Origin: Pseudonocardia sp. N23
Lineage (GTDB): Bacteria > Actinomycetota > Actinomycetes > Mycobacteriales > Pseudonocardiaceae
Length of the DNA: 64,000 nt
Direction of reading: 5' to 3'
Assembly: GCF_002583555.1 (NCBI RefSeq)
Contig: NZ_BEGX01000155.1
Location: forward strand, 377 to 64,376
A program made the position numbers and the translations under genes. The notes below the pieces were generated by a model. That model was not told the origin of the DNA. It saw only the letters and a list, made by a program, of their open reading frames with translations, and ran no database searches. This document shows positions 40,948-47,770 of this stretch, piece after piece; position 1 is the first letter of the stretch; every line of letters begins with the position of its first letter.

Positions 40948-41616
40948 TCAGCCCGCGAACAGGACCAGCCAGATCGCGATGTAGTGGCAGGCGGCGGCCA
41001 GCACCGTCGCCGCGTGGAAGAACTCGTGGTACCCGAACGTCGCGGGCCACGGGTTCGGCCACTTCGTCGCGTAGAAGACGGCACCGAGGGTGTAGAGCGC
41101 GCCACCTGCGACGACCAGGACGAATGCCGCGACTCCGCCGGTGCGCAGCATCTCCGGGAAGACGAAGACCGCAACCCAGCCCAGTGCCACGTAGATGGGC
41201 ACCGCGAACCACGACGGCGCGCTCGGCCAGGCCATCTTGAGCACGACGCCGGCCAGCGCGCCGCCCCACACGGTGAACAGCACCCAACGGGCAGTCGACG
41301 GCTGCATCGCCAGGGCCGCCACCGGCGTGTACGTCCCCGCGATGAACAGGAAAATCATGGAGTGGTCGAGCCGCTTCATGACCATCCGCGACCGGGTCGT
41401 CGTCCACGTGCGGCGGTGGTAGAGCGCGCTGACGCCGAACAACCCGAGGATCGTGCCGCTGTAGACGGCCGTCGCCAGCGCGGCACCCGCACCCACCAGG
41501 GACGCGGCGACCGAGATCAACGCCGCGGCCGCCAGGATCGACACCGCGAACGACCAGAAATGCAGCCAGCCCCGCATTCGCGGCTTGACGAACGCGGGCG
41601 ACGGCGGCTGAGCCAT
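40948..41616 (-). CDS. Hemolysin III (PAQR/TrhA) family membrane protein
   Basis: This 222-residue protein with seven hydrophobic segments has the family signature SALYHRRTWTTTRSRMVMKR, then RLDHSMIFLFIAGTYTPVAA with Asp/His metal-ligand type residues, and C-terminal FGYHEFFHAATVLAAACHYI. PAQR members are membrane hydrolase-like proteins; the haemolysis name is historical. The ATG at 41616 precedes the first polar stretch. Same position as M. tuberculosis Rv1085c, divergent from the prenyl synthase. Confidence 0.95.
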   Translation of the reverse strand: MAQPPSPAFVKPRMRGWLHFWSFAVSILAAAALISVAASLVGAGAALATAVYSGTILGLFGVSALYHRRTWTTTRSRMVMKRLDHSMIFLFIAGTYTPVAALAMQPSTARWVLFTVWGGALAGVVLKMAWPSAPSWFAVPIYVALGWVAVFVFPEMLRTGGVAAFVLVVAGGALYTLGAVFYATKWPNPWPATFGYHEFFHAATVLAAACHYIAIWLVLFAG

Positions 41617-41735
41617 GGTCCCGACTGTCACCCTGTCGAGATTACGGCACCAGCCATGTCCCCGACGTGCCGCGGACGTGAACTCGCGGCTCCGGATCTC
41701 TACGCCCGACCCGCGCGCGCGTAGGCTCTCGGGCC

Positions 41736-42503
41736 GTGGGCGTGCGCGACCTCCTGTACTCGGTCTACGAACGCCGCCTGGCGCGACGGCTCGGGGCAGC
41801 GGAACGACCCCGGCACGTCGCACTCATGCTCGACGGCAACCGGCGGTGGGCTCGTGACGCCGGGCTCGTCGACGTGAACGACGGCCATCGCGTGGGCGCG
41901 GCCAAGATCGGCGACCTGCTCGAATGGTGTCGCGAGGCCGATGTCGAGGTCGCCACCCTGTTCCTGCTCTCGACCGACAACCTCACCCGCGCCGCCGACG
42001 AGCTCGAGCCGCTTCTCGAGATCATCGCCGACGTAGTCGACGACCTCGCCGGCCCGGGACGGCCGTGGCAGCTGCGTGTCGTCGGCGCCCTCGAGCTCCT
42101 GCCGTCCGAGATCGGCGCCCGGCTCGCCGCGGCCACCTCGCGCACCGTCGGCCGGACCGGCCTGCAGGTCAACGTCGCCATCGGCTACGGCGGCCGTCAG
42201 GAGATCGCCGACGCCGTGCGCAAGCTCCTGCTCCAGCACGCCGAGTCGGGGACGACGATCGAGGAGCTGGCCGACGTCCTCGACGTCGACCACATCGCCG
42301 CGCACCTCTACACCTCCGGCCAGCCCGACCCGGACCTCATCATCAGGACCTCGGGGGAGCAACGGCTCTCCGGTTTCCTGCTGTGGCAGTCGGCGCACTC
42401 GGAGTTCTGGTTCTGCGAGGCGTACTGGCCGGAGTTCCGGCGGGTCGACTTCCTCCGTGCACTTCGCGACTATGCCGCACGACACCGGCGCTTCGGGTCC
42501 TGA
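41736..42503 (+). CDS. Short-chain Z-isoprenyl diphosphate synthase
   Basis: This 255-residue cis-prenyltransferase has the catalytic motif LDGNRRWARDAG near 32-43 (Asp33, Asn35, Arg36) and the C-terminal substrate motif PDLIIRTSGEQRLSGFLLWQ plus SEFWFCEAYWPEFRRVDFLR. It resembles M. tuberculosis Rv1086, which makes Z,E-farnesyl diphosphate for decaprenyl-phosphate synthesis; a long-chain UPP synthase cannot be excluded. GTG at 41736. It feeds cell-envelope lipid-carrier synthesis. Confidence 0.93.
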   Translation: MGVRDLLYSVYERRLARRLGAAERPRHVALMLDGNRRWARDAGLVDVNDGHRVGAAKIGDLLEWCREADVEVATLFLLSTDNLTRAADELEPLLEIIADVVDDLAGPGRPWQLRVVGALELLPSEIGARLAAATSRTVGRTGLQVNVAIGYGGRQEIADAVRKLLLQHAESGTTIEELADVLDVDHIAAHLYTSGQPDPDLIIRTSGEQRLSGFLLWQSAHSEFWFCEAYWPEFRRVDFLRALRDYAARHRRFGS

Positions 42504-42563
42504 CTCTTCGCGGACTCCGCGCCCGGAAATGTGCATCGGCAATTTGTTCTGGGCGCACGAAAA

Positions 42564-42589
42564 TGGCGCCGGACCGAAGTCCGGCGCCA
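42564..42589 (-). terminator. Terminator of paralog 1 of the secreted-protein array
   Basis: An 11-bp perfect stem tggcgccggac / gtccggcgcca with loop cgaa; on the minus strand it is followed by TTTT. It lies about 55 bp after the stop of the first array gene and also serves the convergent prenyl synthase. Confidence 0.8.
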
Positions 42590-42642
42590 CTTCCGCGTAC
42601 GCGCTGAATGAAGCAGTCGCGTCAGGCGCTGAGCGAAAGAGC

Positions 42643-42984
42643 TCAGCCGTTGCTCTGCGAGTCGGTGTCGCCGGCGGCGGCAGCCACGCCACAGGAGCGG
42701 TCCTCGGACTGGTCGGCGTCGCTGGCCGCGGAGCCGTTGGCGGCACCGGTCAGGTCGGCGACGACGTCCGAGACCTGGACGGCCAGGAGACCGTTGATCG
42801 GGAGGTTGTTGCCACACGCCGTGACCGGCACGTTGACGTTGTTGTCCGAGACGTTGATGAGGCCCTGGTGCAGCTCCTTGTTGGAGTTGACCTGGTCGCC
42901 ACCCTCGTGGGCGAAGGCGAGCGGGGCGACCGCGAGCAGGCCCGCGGTGGCGGTGGCCGCGACGATTCCGACCTTCTTCAGCAC
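42643..42984 (-). CDS. Small secreted protein, array paralog 1
   Basis: This 113-residue protein has signal peptide MLKKVGIVAATATAGLLAVA..AFA (cleavage near residue 25). A short HEGGD segment is followed by DQVNSNKELHQGLINVSDNN and VNVPVTACGNNLPING (strand-rich, first cysteine), VSDVVADLTG, an acidic linker, and the second cysteine in DRSCGVAAAAGD. Two cysteines suggest one disulfide. It has a chaplin/rodlin-like flavour (NN.NVPV..CGNN) but lacks the chaplin cysteine spacing. GTG start at the conserved site, after aggagat. Confidence 0.85.
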   Translation of the reverse strand: MLKKVGIVAATATAGLLAVAPLAFAHEGGDQVNSNKELHQGLINVSDNNVNVPVTACGNNLPINGLLAVQVSDVVADLTGAANGSAASDADQSEDRSCGVAAAAGDTDSQSNG

Positions 42985-43007
42985 GTTTATCTCCTGTTGG
43001 TCTTCGG

Positions 43008-43064
43008 ATCGGCGTGAGCCGATTCCTCACACGTGCCAGCACCTGACGGGGGAGCCGTGCTGGC
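43008..43064 (-). promoter_or_regulatory. Two-hairpin leader RNA of paralog 1
   Basis: In RNA order: hairpin A, 8 bp (gccagcac/gtgctggc at 43057-43064 and 43035-43042) with loop ggctcccccgtcag; hairpin B, 6 bp (atcggc/gccgat, 43008-43023); then ccaacaggagataaac and the GTG. The same architecture recurs before paralogs 2 and 3 with changed but still paired stems. The CUCC in loop A could pair with GGAG of the ribosome binding site. Confidence 0.7.
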
Positions 43065-43142
43065 TGAGAAAAACTTATCCGGAATGCCGTTCCTGATCCA
43101 AACCACGTAACTCGATCGTGTAGTTGACGTGCCTTTCCACGG

Positions 43143-43162
43143 GTTACGCACCCGATCGGGTG
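43143..43162 (-). promoter_or_regulatory. Conserved CGTAAC plus 14-bp palindrome, paralog 1
   Basis: CGTAAC on the minus strand (43148-43143) abuts the palindrome cacccgatcgggtg at 43149-43162. The CGTAAC block lies 159 bp before the GTG, the same distance as in paralog 3. CGTAAC is also the -35 consensus of the Streptomyces ECF sigma factor BldN, but the -10 BldN pattern is not seen 16 bp on (CAACTA instead). Confidence 0.6.
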
Positions 43163-43239
43163 TAATTCGTGGAAGGGGCGCCCCCTGCCGCGTGCGGTGT
43201 TCGCGCAGATCCGGCCTCCGCAGAGGTCCACCGCACAGA

Positions 43240-43274
43240 CGAAGGGCCCAGGACGAGAAGTCCTGGGCCCTTCG
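43240..43274 (-). terminator. Terminator of paralog 2
   Basis: A perfect 15-bp stem, cgaagggcccaggac and its inverse, with a 5-nt loop, 20 bp after the stop of paralog 2 and upstream of the paralog 1 promoter. It separates the two transcription units. Confidence 0.8.
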
Positions 43275-43293
43275 TTCTGCTCTGGAGCAGAGA

Positions 43294-43665
43294 TCAGCTG
43301 TTGTCCTGCGACGAGGTGTCGCCGGCGGCAGCCGCGACGTCGCAGCCACGGTCCTGCGACTGGTCGGCCGCGCTGGCCGCGTCAGCCGTGCCACCCAGGA
43401 GGCCGAGGGCGCCGGTCAGGTCGGCGGTGATGTCGGAGACCTGAACGCCCAGGACGTTGATCGGCAGGTTGTTGCCGCACGCGGTGACGGGGACGTTGAC
43501 GTTGTTGTCCGAGACGTTGACGAGGCCCTGGTGCAGCTCCTCGTTGGAGTTGACCTGGTCGCCGCCGCCGTGCCCGTGGTGGCCCTCGGTCGCGAAGGCG
43601 AGCGGGGACAGCGCGAGCAGGCCCATGGTGGCGGTGGCCGCGACGATTCCAGCCTTCTTCAGCAC
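43294..43665 (-). CDS. Small secreted protein, array paralog 2
   Basis: This 123-residue paralog has signal peptide MLKKAGIVAATATMGLLALS..AFA, a mature N-terminus with a short His/Gly segment (EGHHGHGGGD), then the conserved core DQVNSNEELHQGLVNVSDNN, VNVPVTACGNNLPINVLG, VQVSDITADLTGALGLLGG and the second cysteine in DRGCDVAAAAGD. Same GTG start and ribosome site as its neighbours. The core is nearly identical to paralog 3. A surface or matrix protein role is inferred from secretion and repetition only. Confidence 0.88.
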   Translation of the reverse strand: MLKKAGIVAATATMGLLALSPLAFATEGHHGHGGGDQVNSNEELHQGLVNVSDNNVNVPVTACGNNLPINVLGVQVSDITADLTGALGLLGGTADAASAADQSQDRGCDVAAAAGDTSSQDNS

Positions 43666-43687
43666 GTTTATCTCCTGTTGGTCATCT

Positions 43688-43742
43688 GGAATCGGAACCC
43701 GACTCCGAAACGTTGCCAGCACCTGACGGGGGAGCCGTGCTG
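43688..43742 (-). promoter_or_regulatory. Two-hairpin leader RNA of paralog 2
   Basis: Hairpin A: cagcac/gtgctg (43717-43722 with 43737-43742) with the identical loop ggctcccccgtcag. Hairpin B: 8 bp with one G-U (43688-43695 with 43699-43706), different in sequence from paralog 1 but in the same place before ccaacaggagataaac. Confidence 0.7.
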
Positions 43743-43821
43743 ACTGGGGAAAATGTATCGGCCCGGCGAGCACGAACCAAACCCAGTAACCCGATCGTGT
43801 AATTGACGTGTTGTGTTCCGG

Positions 43822-43850
43822 GTTACGTCCCACGTTCGAGTGAACTCGAA
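43822..43850 (-). promoter_or_regulatory. Conserved CGTAAC plus palindrome, paralog 2
   Basis: CGTAAC at 43827-43822 lies 157 bp before the start, and a 7-bp-arm palindrome ttcgagt-ga-actcgaa follows at 43835-43850. The palindrome sequence differs from the other two genes, but its presence and distance are kept. Confidence 0.5.
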
Positions 43851-43897
43851 TTCCGGCGGATGTGAGGGTCGTGACCGGGTGAATCTGCTGCACAAAG

Positions 43898-43934
43898 ACG
43901 TAGGGCCCCGGACGGATCGTCCGGGGCCCTACGT
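43898..43934 (-). terminator. Terminator of paralog 3
   Basis: A perfect 17-bp stem, acgtagggccccggacg and its inverse, with loop gat, 16 bp after the stop of paralog 3. Each array gene thus has its own strong hairpin. Confidence 0.8.
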
Positions 43935-43949
43935 GCTGAGCTAGAAAGC

Positions 43950-44336
43950 TCAGTCGTTCGCCTGCGAGGAGCTGTCGCCCGCGGCGGCCGCAACGTCGCA
44001 GGAGCGGTCCTGCGACTGGTCGGCCGCGCTGCTCGCGTCCGCCCCGCCCAGCAGGCCCAGGGCGCCGGTCAGGTTGGCGGTGACGTCCGAGACCTGGACG
44101 CCGAGCACGTTGATCGGCAGGTTGTTGCCGCACGCCGTGACCGGGACGTTGATGTTGTTGTCCGAGACGTTGACGAGGCCCTGGTGGATCTCCTTGTTGG
44201 AGTTCACCTGGTCGCTGTCGTGGCCGTGACCGTGGCCACCGTGGCCGTGGCCGGCCTCGCCGGCGAAGGCGAGGGGGCTGACCGCGAGCAGGCCCGCAGT
44301 GGCGGTGGCCGCGATGATTCCAGCCTTCTTCAGCAC
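43950..44336 (-). CDS. Small secreted protein, array paralog 3
   Basis: This 128-residue paralog has signal peptide MLKKAGIIAATATAGLLAVS..AFA, then the longest His/Gly segment (AGHGHGGHGHGHD), the conserved core DQVNSNKEIHQGLVNVSDNN, INVPVTACGNNLPINVLG, VQVSDVTANLTGALGLLGG and DRSCDVAAAAGD. The His-rich part could bind metal ions. The first gene of the array in transcription order, with its own leader, operator and terminator. Confidence 0.88.
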   Translation of the reverse strand: MLKKAGIIAATATAGLLAVSPLAFAGEAGHGHGGHGHGHDSDQVNSNKEIHQGLVNVSDNNINVPVTACGNNLPINVLGVQVSDVTANLTGALGLLGGADASSAADQSQDRSCDVAAAAGDSSSQAND

Positions 44337-44358
44337 GTTTATCTCCTGTTGGTCTTCT

Positions 44359-44417
44359 GGTGTCGGCCGGAGCCGACGCCGTCCGTGTCAACGCCCGACC
44401 GGGGAGCCCGCGTTGAC
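44359..44417 (-). promoter_or_regulatory. Two-hairpin leader RNA of paralog 3
   Basis: Hairpin A: gtcaacgc/gcgttgac (44387-44394 with 44410-44417), loop gggctccccggtcgg. Compared with paralog 1 four of eight pairs have changed on both sides, so pairing is kept. Hairpin B: 9 bp with one G-U (44359-44367 with 44372-44380). The downstream ccaacaggagataaac is identical in all three. Confidence 0.7.
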
Positions 44418-44494
44418 TGAGGAAAAGCTATCGGCCGCCTTCCCGTACACCAACTCTCGTACCACTATCGTGTGATGCCAGTACTTTACGTTTA

Positions 44495-44514
44495 GTTACG
44501 CACTCGATCGAGTG
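44495..44514 (-). promoter_or_regulatory. Conserved CGTAAC plus 14-bp palindrome, paralog 3
   Basis: CGTAAC at 44500-44495 abuts cactcgatcgagtg at 44501-44514, exactly 159 bp from the GTG as in paralog 1. Relative to paralog 1 the palindrome differs by one symmetrical pair of changes, so its dyad is preserved. Confidence 0.6.
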
Positions 44515-44568
44515 CAGTTGTGGGGGTTGCGAGCCGCACCGAAGCCCAATTCTCTCTACGCAGAGTAA

Positions 44569-44598
44569 TTGCATTACACACGAACGGACCAGTATCCT
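44569..44598 (+). promoter_or_regulatory. Possible promoter of the HExxPGHH protein gene
   Basis: ttgcat and tatcct with an 18-bp spacer lie in an AT-rich patch about 80 bp before the ATG at 44680. The hexamers fit the vegetative sigma pattern loosely. Confidence 0.35.
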
Positions 44599-44679
44599 TT
44601 CATAGGTGCACGCTCTGTAGTTCAGGCTCGATCACGCGACGGCGCCACGTCACCCGTCGGTTGCGCGTACGGTGCGGCG

Positions 44680-46014
44680 ATGCCGCCGAGCCTGGTCCCT
44701 CGTGACTACGCGTTGCTCGCGCTCAGGCTCGACCGGCTCGTCCCGGGGATCGTCGACACCTGGACCGGTGACCAGGCGCTACGCCGACACGCCGCCGACG
44801 GACCCACGCCCGACCCCGCCGAGCTCGCCCGCACCGCCGTTCGGTTGCGTCGTCGGCTGCCCGCCGCCGAGCTCGGCATCACCCGAACGGGGTTCCTCGA
44901 CGCCCAGCTGCGCGCCCTGCACTGTCACGCGCGGCGAGCCGCAGGTGAACACGTCGGGTTCGTCGACCAGGTCAGCGCGACCCTCGACGTCGACCTCGAC
45001 GGTGTCGCGCCCGACCAGGACCGCTACCGCGCCGCCCACGCCCGGCTCGACACCCTGCTGCCCGGCCACGGCACCCTCGCCGACCGCCTCGGCGCCTTCC
45101 GTCGCCGCGAGACCGTCCGGCCCGACCGGATCGCCGCCGCCGTGGACGCCCTCACCGCGGCGCTGCGCGACCGCACCCACCAGCTGTTCGGCCTCCCCGA
45201 CGACGAACACGTCGACATCGAGCTCGTGAGCGACCGGCCGTGGACCGGCCTCACCCGGCACCTGTGCGGCCTGCGCTCCCACGTCCGCATCACCACCGAC
45301 GCCGGCCTGCGCGCCACCCAGCTCGCCGCGCTCGTCGCCCACGAGATCTACCCCGGCCACCACACCGAGCACTGCCTCGTCCGCGGCGTCCGCCGCTGCG
45401 GCGAACCGGAACGCGACGTCGTCGTCACCCCGTCGCCGCACAGCCTCGTCACCGAAGGTGCCGCCGACACGGGACTCGACGTCGTCGGAGGGCTGGACTG
45501 GGGCCCGTGGGTCGCCGACGTCCTCACCGAGGCCGGTGTCCACTGCGACGGTGAGCTCTCCCAGGCCGTCGAGACCGCGCTGCGAGACCTCGCCCCTGTC
45601 CGTCAGGATGCCGCACTCATGCTCCACGACCGCGGCGCCACCCTCGACGACGCCGTGCGCCACCTCCGTCGATGGCTGCTCGTCGACGACGCGCGCGCCC
45701 ACGTCCTGCTGCGGTTCGTCGTCGATCCCCGGTGGCGCGGCTACACGACGGCCTACGTCGAGGGGGAGGCGCTCGTCCGCGCCTGGCTCGCCGCGGGACC
45801 CGATCCCGTCGCCCGCTACCGCCGGCTCCTCGACGCCCCGCACGTCCCCGCGCAGCTGCGCGGGGACGTGCGGGGCGCGGTCGCAGGTCCACACAGCTCA
45901 GTCGCCGCTGAGCCGTCCGGGTGGCCACCATCCGGGGCCAACGGCCCGGGCCTACCAGAAATCGGGCCGGTCAGCGGTGAGCGGAGAGCGACGAGCGGTA
46001 GTCCGAACCGTTAA
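44680..46014 (+). CDS. DUF885-like protein with an HExxPGHH motif
   Basis: This 444-residue protein has a helical N-terminal half and the putative metalloprotease motif VAHEIYPGHHTEHC near 221-234, followed by VTEGAADTGLDVVGGLDWGP and a helical C-terminal part (YVEGEALVRAWLAAGPD). HExYPGHH is the DUF885 signature, thought to be a zinc hydrolase. ATG at 44680 is chosen over an upstream GTG because composition changes there. The last 45 residues after the palindrome look non-protein-like. No signal peptide is seen. Confidence 0.8.
   Translation: MPPSLVPRDYALLALRLDRLVPGIVDTWTGDQALRRHAADGPTPDPAELARTAVRLRRRLPAAELGITRTGFLDAQLRALHCHARRAAGEHVGFVDQVSATLDVDLDGVAPDQDRYRAAHARLDTLLPGHGTLADRLGAFRRRETVRPDRIAAAVDALTAALRDRTHQLFGLPDDEHVDIELVSDRPWTGLTRHLCGLRSHVRITTDAGLRATQLAALVAHEIYPGHHTEHCLVRGVRRCGEPERDVVVTPSPHSLVTEGAADTGLDVVGGLDWGPWVADVLTEAGVHCDGELSQAVETALRDLAPVRQDAALMLHDRGATLDDAVRHLRRWLLVDDARAHVLLRFVVDPRWRGYTTAYVEGEALVRAWLAAGPDPVARYRRLLDAPHVPAQLRGDVRGAVAGPHSSVAAEPSGWPPSGANGPGLPEIGPVSGERRATSGSPNR
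45834..45877. repeat. Perfect 44-bp palindrome inside the 3' end of a gene
   Basis: Two 22-nt halves, the left beginning cgccccgcacgtccccgcgc, are exact inverses with no loop. It spans the codons for LLDAPHVPAQLRGDVRGAV near the end of the DUF885-like gene. It can form a cruciform or a very stable RNA hairpin and may end transcription. Perfect palindromes of this size are rare in genes. Confidence 0.95.
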
Positions 46015-46052
46015 ATCTGGTGACGCGCGTTCTTCGCCACGCGGTGTTGCTG

Positions 46053-46080
46053 TTGACCGCACCCGGGTGACCGCTAGTAG
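46053..46080 (+). promoter_or_regulatory. Possible phoH2 promoter
   Basis: ttgacc at 46053-46058 and tagtag at 46075-46080, with 16 bp between, about 195 bp before the phoH2 GTG. The region 46015-46273 has no other recognisable gene. Confidence 0.4.
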
Positions 46081-46273
46081 CGTTCACGGTGGCGGGACGC
46101 ACCCGATGCGGACCGCCCGGGGAGGCCCTGGTCGTGGTGTGTTGCACCCGAGGGGGCCGGCACCCGGCCCTCACGGGCGCTGGGCGACGAGCAGCGAGTC
46201 GTCGAGTGTCCCGTCAGGGGCCGGCCGGCCCACCAGAGAGTTGGGCGTGGTGTCGCGTCCACAAGGAGCACCC

Positions 46274-47629
46274 GTGACCGACCGTCGCACCGCCTTCGTC
46301 CCGGAGAGCATCGACGCCCCGTCTGGCACTCCGGCCCGCTGCTACGTGCTCGACACCTCCGTGCTGTTGTCCGACCCGTGGTCCCTGACCCGGTTCGACG
46401 AGCACGAGGTCGTCCTGCCCCTGGTGGTCATCTCTGAACTCGAAGGCAAGCGCAACCACCCGGAACTCGGCTGGTTCGCGCGTACGGCGTTGCGTCAGCT
46501 CGACGAGCTGCGCATCAAGCACGGCCGCCTCGACGCACCGATTCCGATCGGCGAGTCCGGCGGCACCCTGCACGTCGAGCTGAACCACACCGACCCCAGC
46601 GTGCTTCCGGCGGGATTCCGCACCGACAGCAACGACAGCCGGATCCTCGCCTGCGCGCTCAACCTGCAGGCAGAGGCCGCCGGCACCCGGGAGATCGTGC
46701 TCGTCACCAAGGACATGCCGCTGCGCGTCAAGGCCGCCGCAGTCGGGTTGCCCGCCGACGAGTACCACGCCCAGGACGTCGTCAGCACCGGGTTCACCGG
46801 CATGGCCGACCTCGACGTCACTGCCGAGGAGGTCGACGTCCTCTTCCGCGACGGTCTCCTCGACCACGAGGCGGCCCGTGAACTCCCCTGCAACACGGGG
46901 GTCCGGCTGCTCGGAGGATCGAGCGCCGCGCTGGGCCGGATCACCGCCGACAAGCAGGTGAAACTGGTCCGCGGGGACCGCGAGGCGTTCGGGCTGCACG
47001 GACGCTCCGCCGAACAACGCATCGCCCTCGACCTGCTGCTCGACCCCGACGTCGGCATCGTCTCGCTCGGCGGCCGGGCCGGCACCGGCAAGTCGGCGCT
47101 CGCGCTGTGCGCCGGACTCGAAGCCGTGCTGGAACGCCAGCAGCACCGCAAGGTCGTCGTCTTCCGGCCGCTCTACGCCGTCGGCGGCCAGGAGCTCGGC
47201 TACCTGCCGGGCAGCGAGAGCGAGAAGATGGCGCCCTGGGCGCAGGCCGTCTTCGACACCCTCGGCGCGCTGGTCAGCCAGGACACGATGGACGAGATCC
47301 TCGCGCGGGGGATGCTCGAGGTGCTGCCCTTGACCCACATCCGCGGCCGCTCGCTGCACGACAGCTTCGTGATCGTCGACGAGGCCCAGTCGTTGGAACG
47401 CAACGTCCTGCTCACGGTGCTGTCCCGGCTGGGCACCGCGTCCCGGGTGGTGCTGACCCACGACGTCGCCCAGCGTGACAACCTGATGGTCGGCAGGCAC
47501 GACGGTGTCGCGGCGGTGATCGAGAAGCTGAAGGGTCACCCCCTCTTCGCCCACGTCACACTCACCCGCAGCGAACGCAGCCCCATCGCGGCCCTGGTGA
47601 CGGAGATGCTGGAGGGCCCGAACGCCTGA
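46274..47629 (+). CDS. phoH2: PhoH family protein with N-terminal PIN domain
   Basis: This 451-residue protein has an N-terminal PIN RNase domain (residues about 22-175: CYVLDTSVLLSD with Asp27, VVISELEGKRNH, DSNDSRILACA, VTKDMPLR). It has a C-terminal PhoH ATPase with Walker A GRAGTGKS at 267-274 and Walker B VIVDEAQSLERN near 368-379. PhoH2 proteins are sequence-specific RNA helicase-RNases; M. tuberculosis has one at the same place (Rv1095). GTG at 46274 follows aaggag. In M. tuberculosis it has an upstream small partner; none is evident here. Confidence 0.95.
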   Translation: MTDRRTAFVPESIDAPSGTPARCYVLDTSVLLSDPWSLTRFDEHEVVLPLVVISELEGKRNHPELGWFARTALRQLDELRIKHGRLDAPIPIGESGGTLHVELNHTDPSVLPAGFRTDSNDSRILACALNLQAEAAGTREIVLVTKDMPLRVKAAAVGLPADEYHAQDVVSTGFTGMADLDVTAEEVDVLFRDGLLDHEAARELPCNTGVRLLGGSSAALGRITADKQVKLVRGDREAFGLHGRSAEQRIALDLLLDPDVGIVSLGGRAGTGKSALALCAGLEAVLERQQHRKVVVFRPLYAVGGQELGYLPGSESEKMAPWAQAVFDTLGALVSQDTMDEILARGMLEVLPLTHIRGRSLHDSFVIVDEAQSLERNVLLTVLSRLGTASRVVLTHDVAQRDNLMVGRHDGVAAVIEKLKGHPLFAHVTLTRSERSPIAALVTEMLEGPNA

Positions 47630-47676
47630 CCCCCCGGATCGGGGCGTCCCCGCTCGTCGACGGCCCGACCTTTGTG

Positions 47677-47725
47677 CAGGAACGGCACTTTCCCGCAACC
47701 GGACTGCGGGGAAGTGCCGTTCCTG
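47677..47725. repeat. 21-bp inverted repeat between phoH2 and guaB1
   Basis: caggaacggcactttcccgc(a) at 47677-47697 pairs with its inverse at 47705-47725 over 21 bp, one G-U, loop accggac. It lies between convergent genes, so it can end both transcripts. The unusual content (aacggcactt) suggests it may belong to a dispersed repeat family. Confidence 0.8.
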
Positions 47726-47770
47726 GAGAAGGAGGGGCACCCCTTCGGAGCCCGGAACCCGGCGGGGCAC

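Noticed and set aside
37515..41174. A 1,200-codon open frame antisense to the YyaL gene
   Set aside because: It is an Arg/Gly/Asp-rich shadow caused by GC bias. The plus-strand YyaL protein with CHWCH and full family length is the real gene.
43143..43162. Firm assignment of a BldN-type promoter
   Set aside because: The CGTAAC block fits the -35, but 16 bp downstream there is CAACTA, CAATTA or GCATCA, not CGTTGA.
42643..44336. Calling the array genes true chaplins
   Set aside because: The phrase NVPV..CGNN is similar, but the second chaplin cysteine spacing and the repeated chaplin domain are missing. I kept a neutral description.
42985..44417. The leaders as ydaO (c-di-AMP) riboswitches, which often precede cell-wall genes in actinobacteria
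   Set aside because: The leader has only two short hairpins and about 90 nt after them; the conserved core elements of ydaO are not visible.
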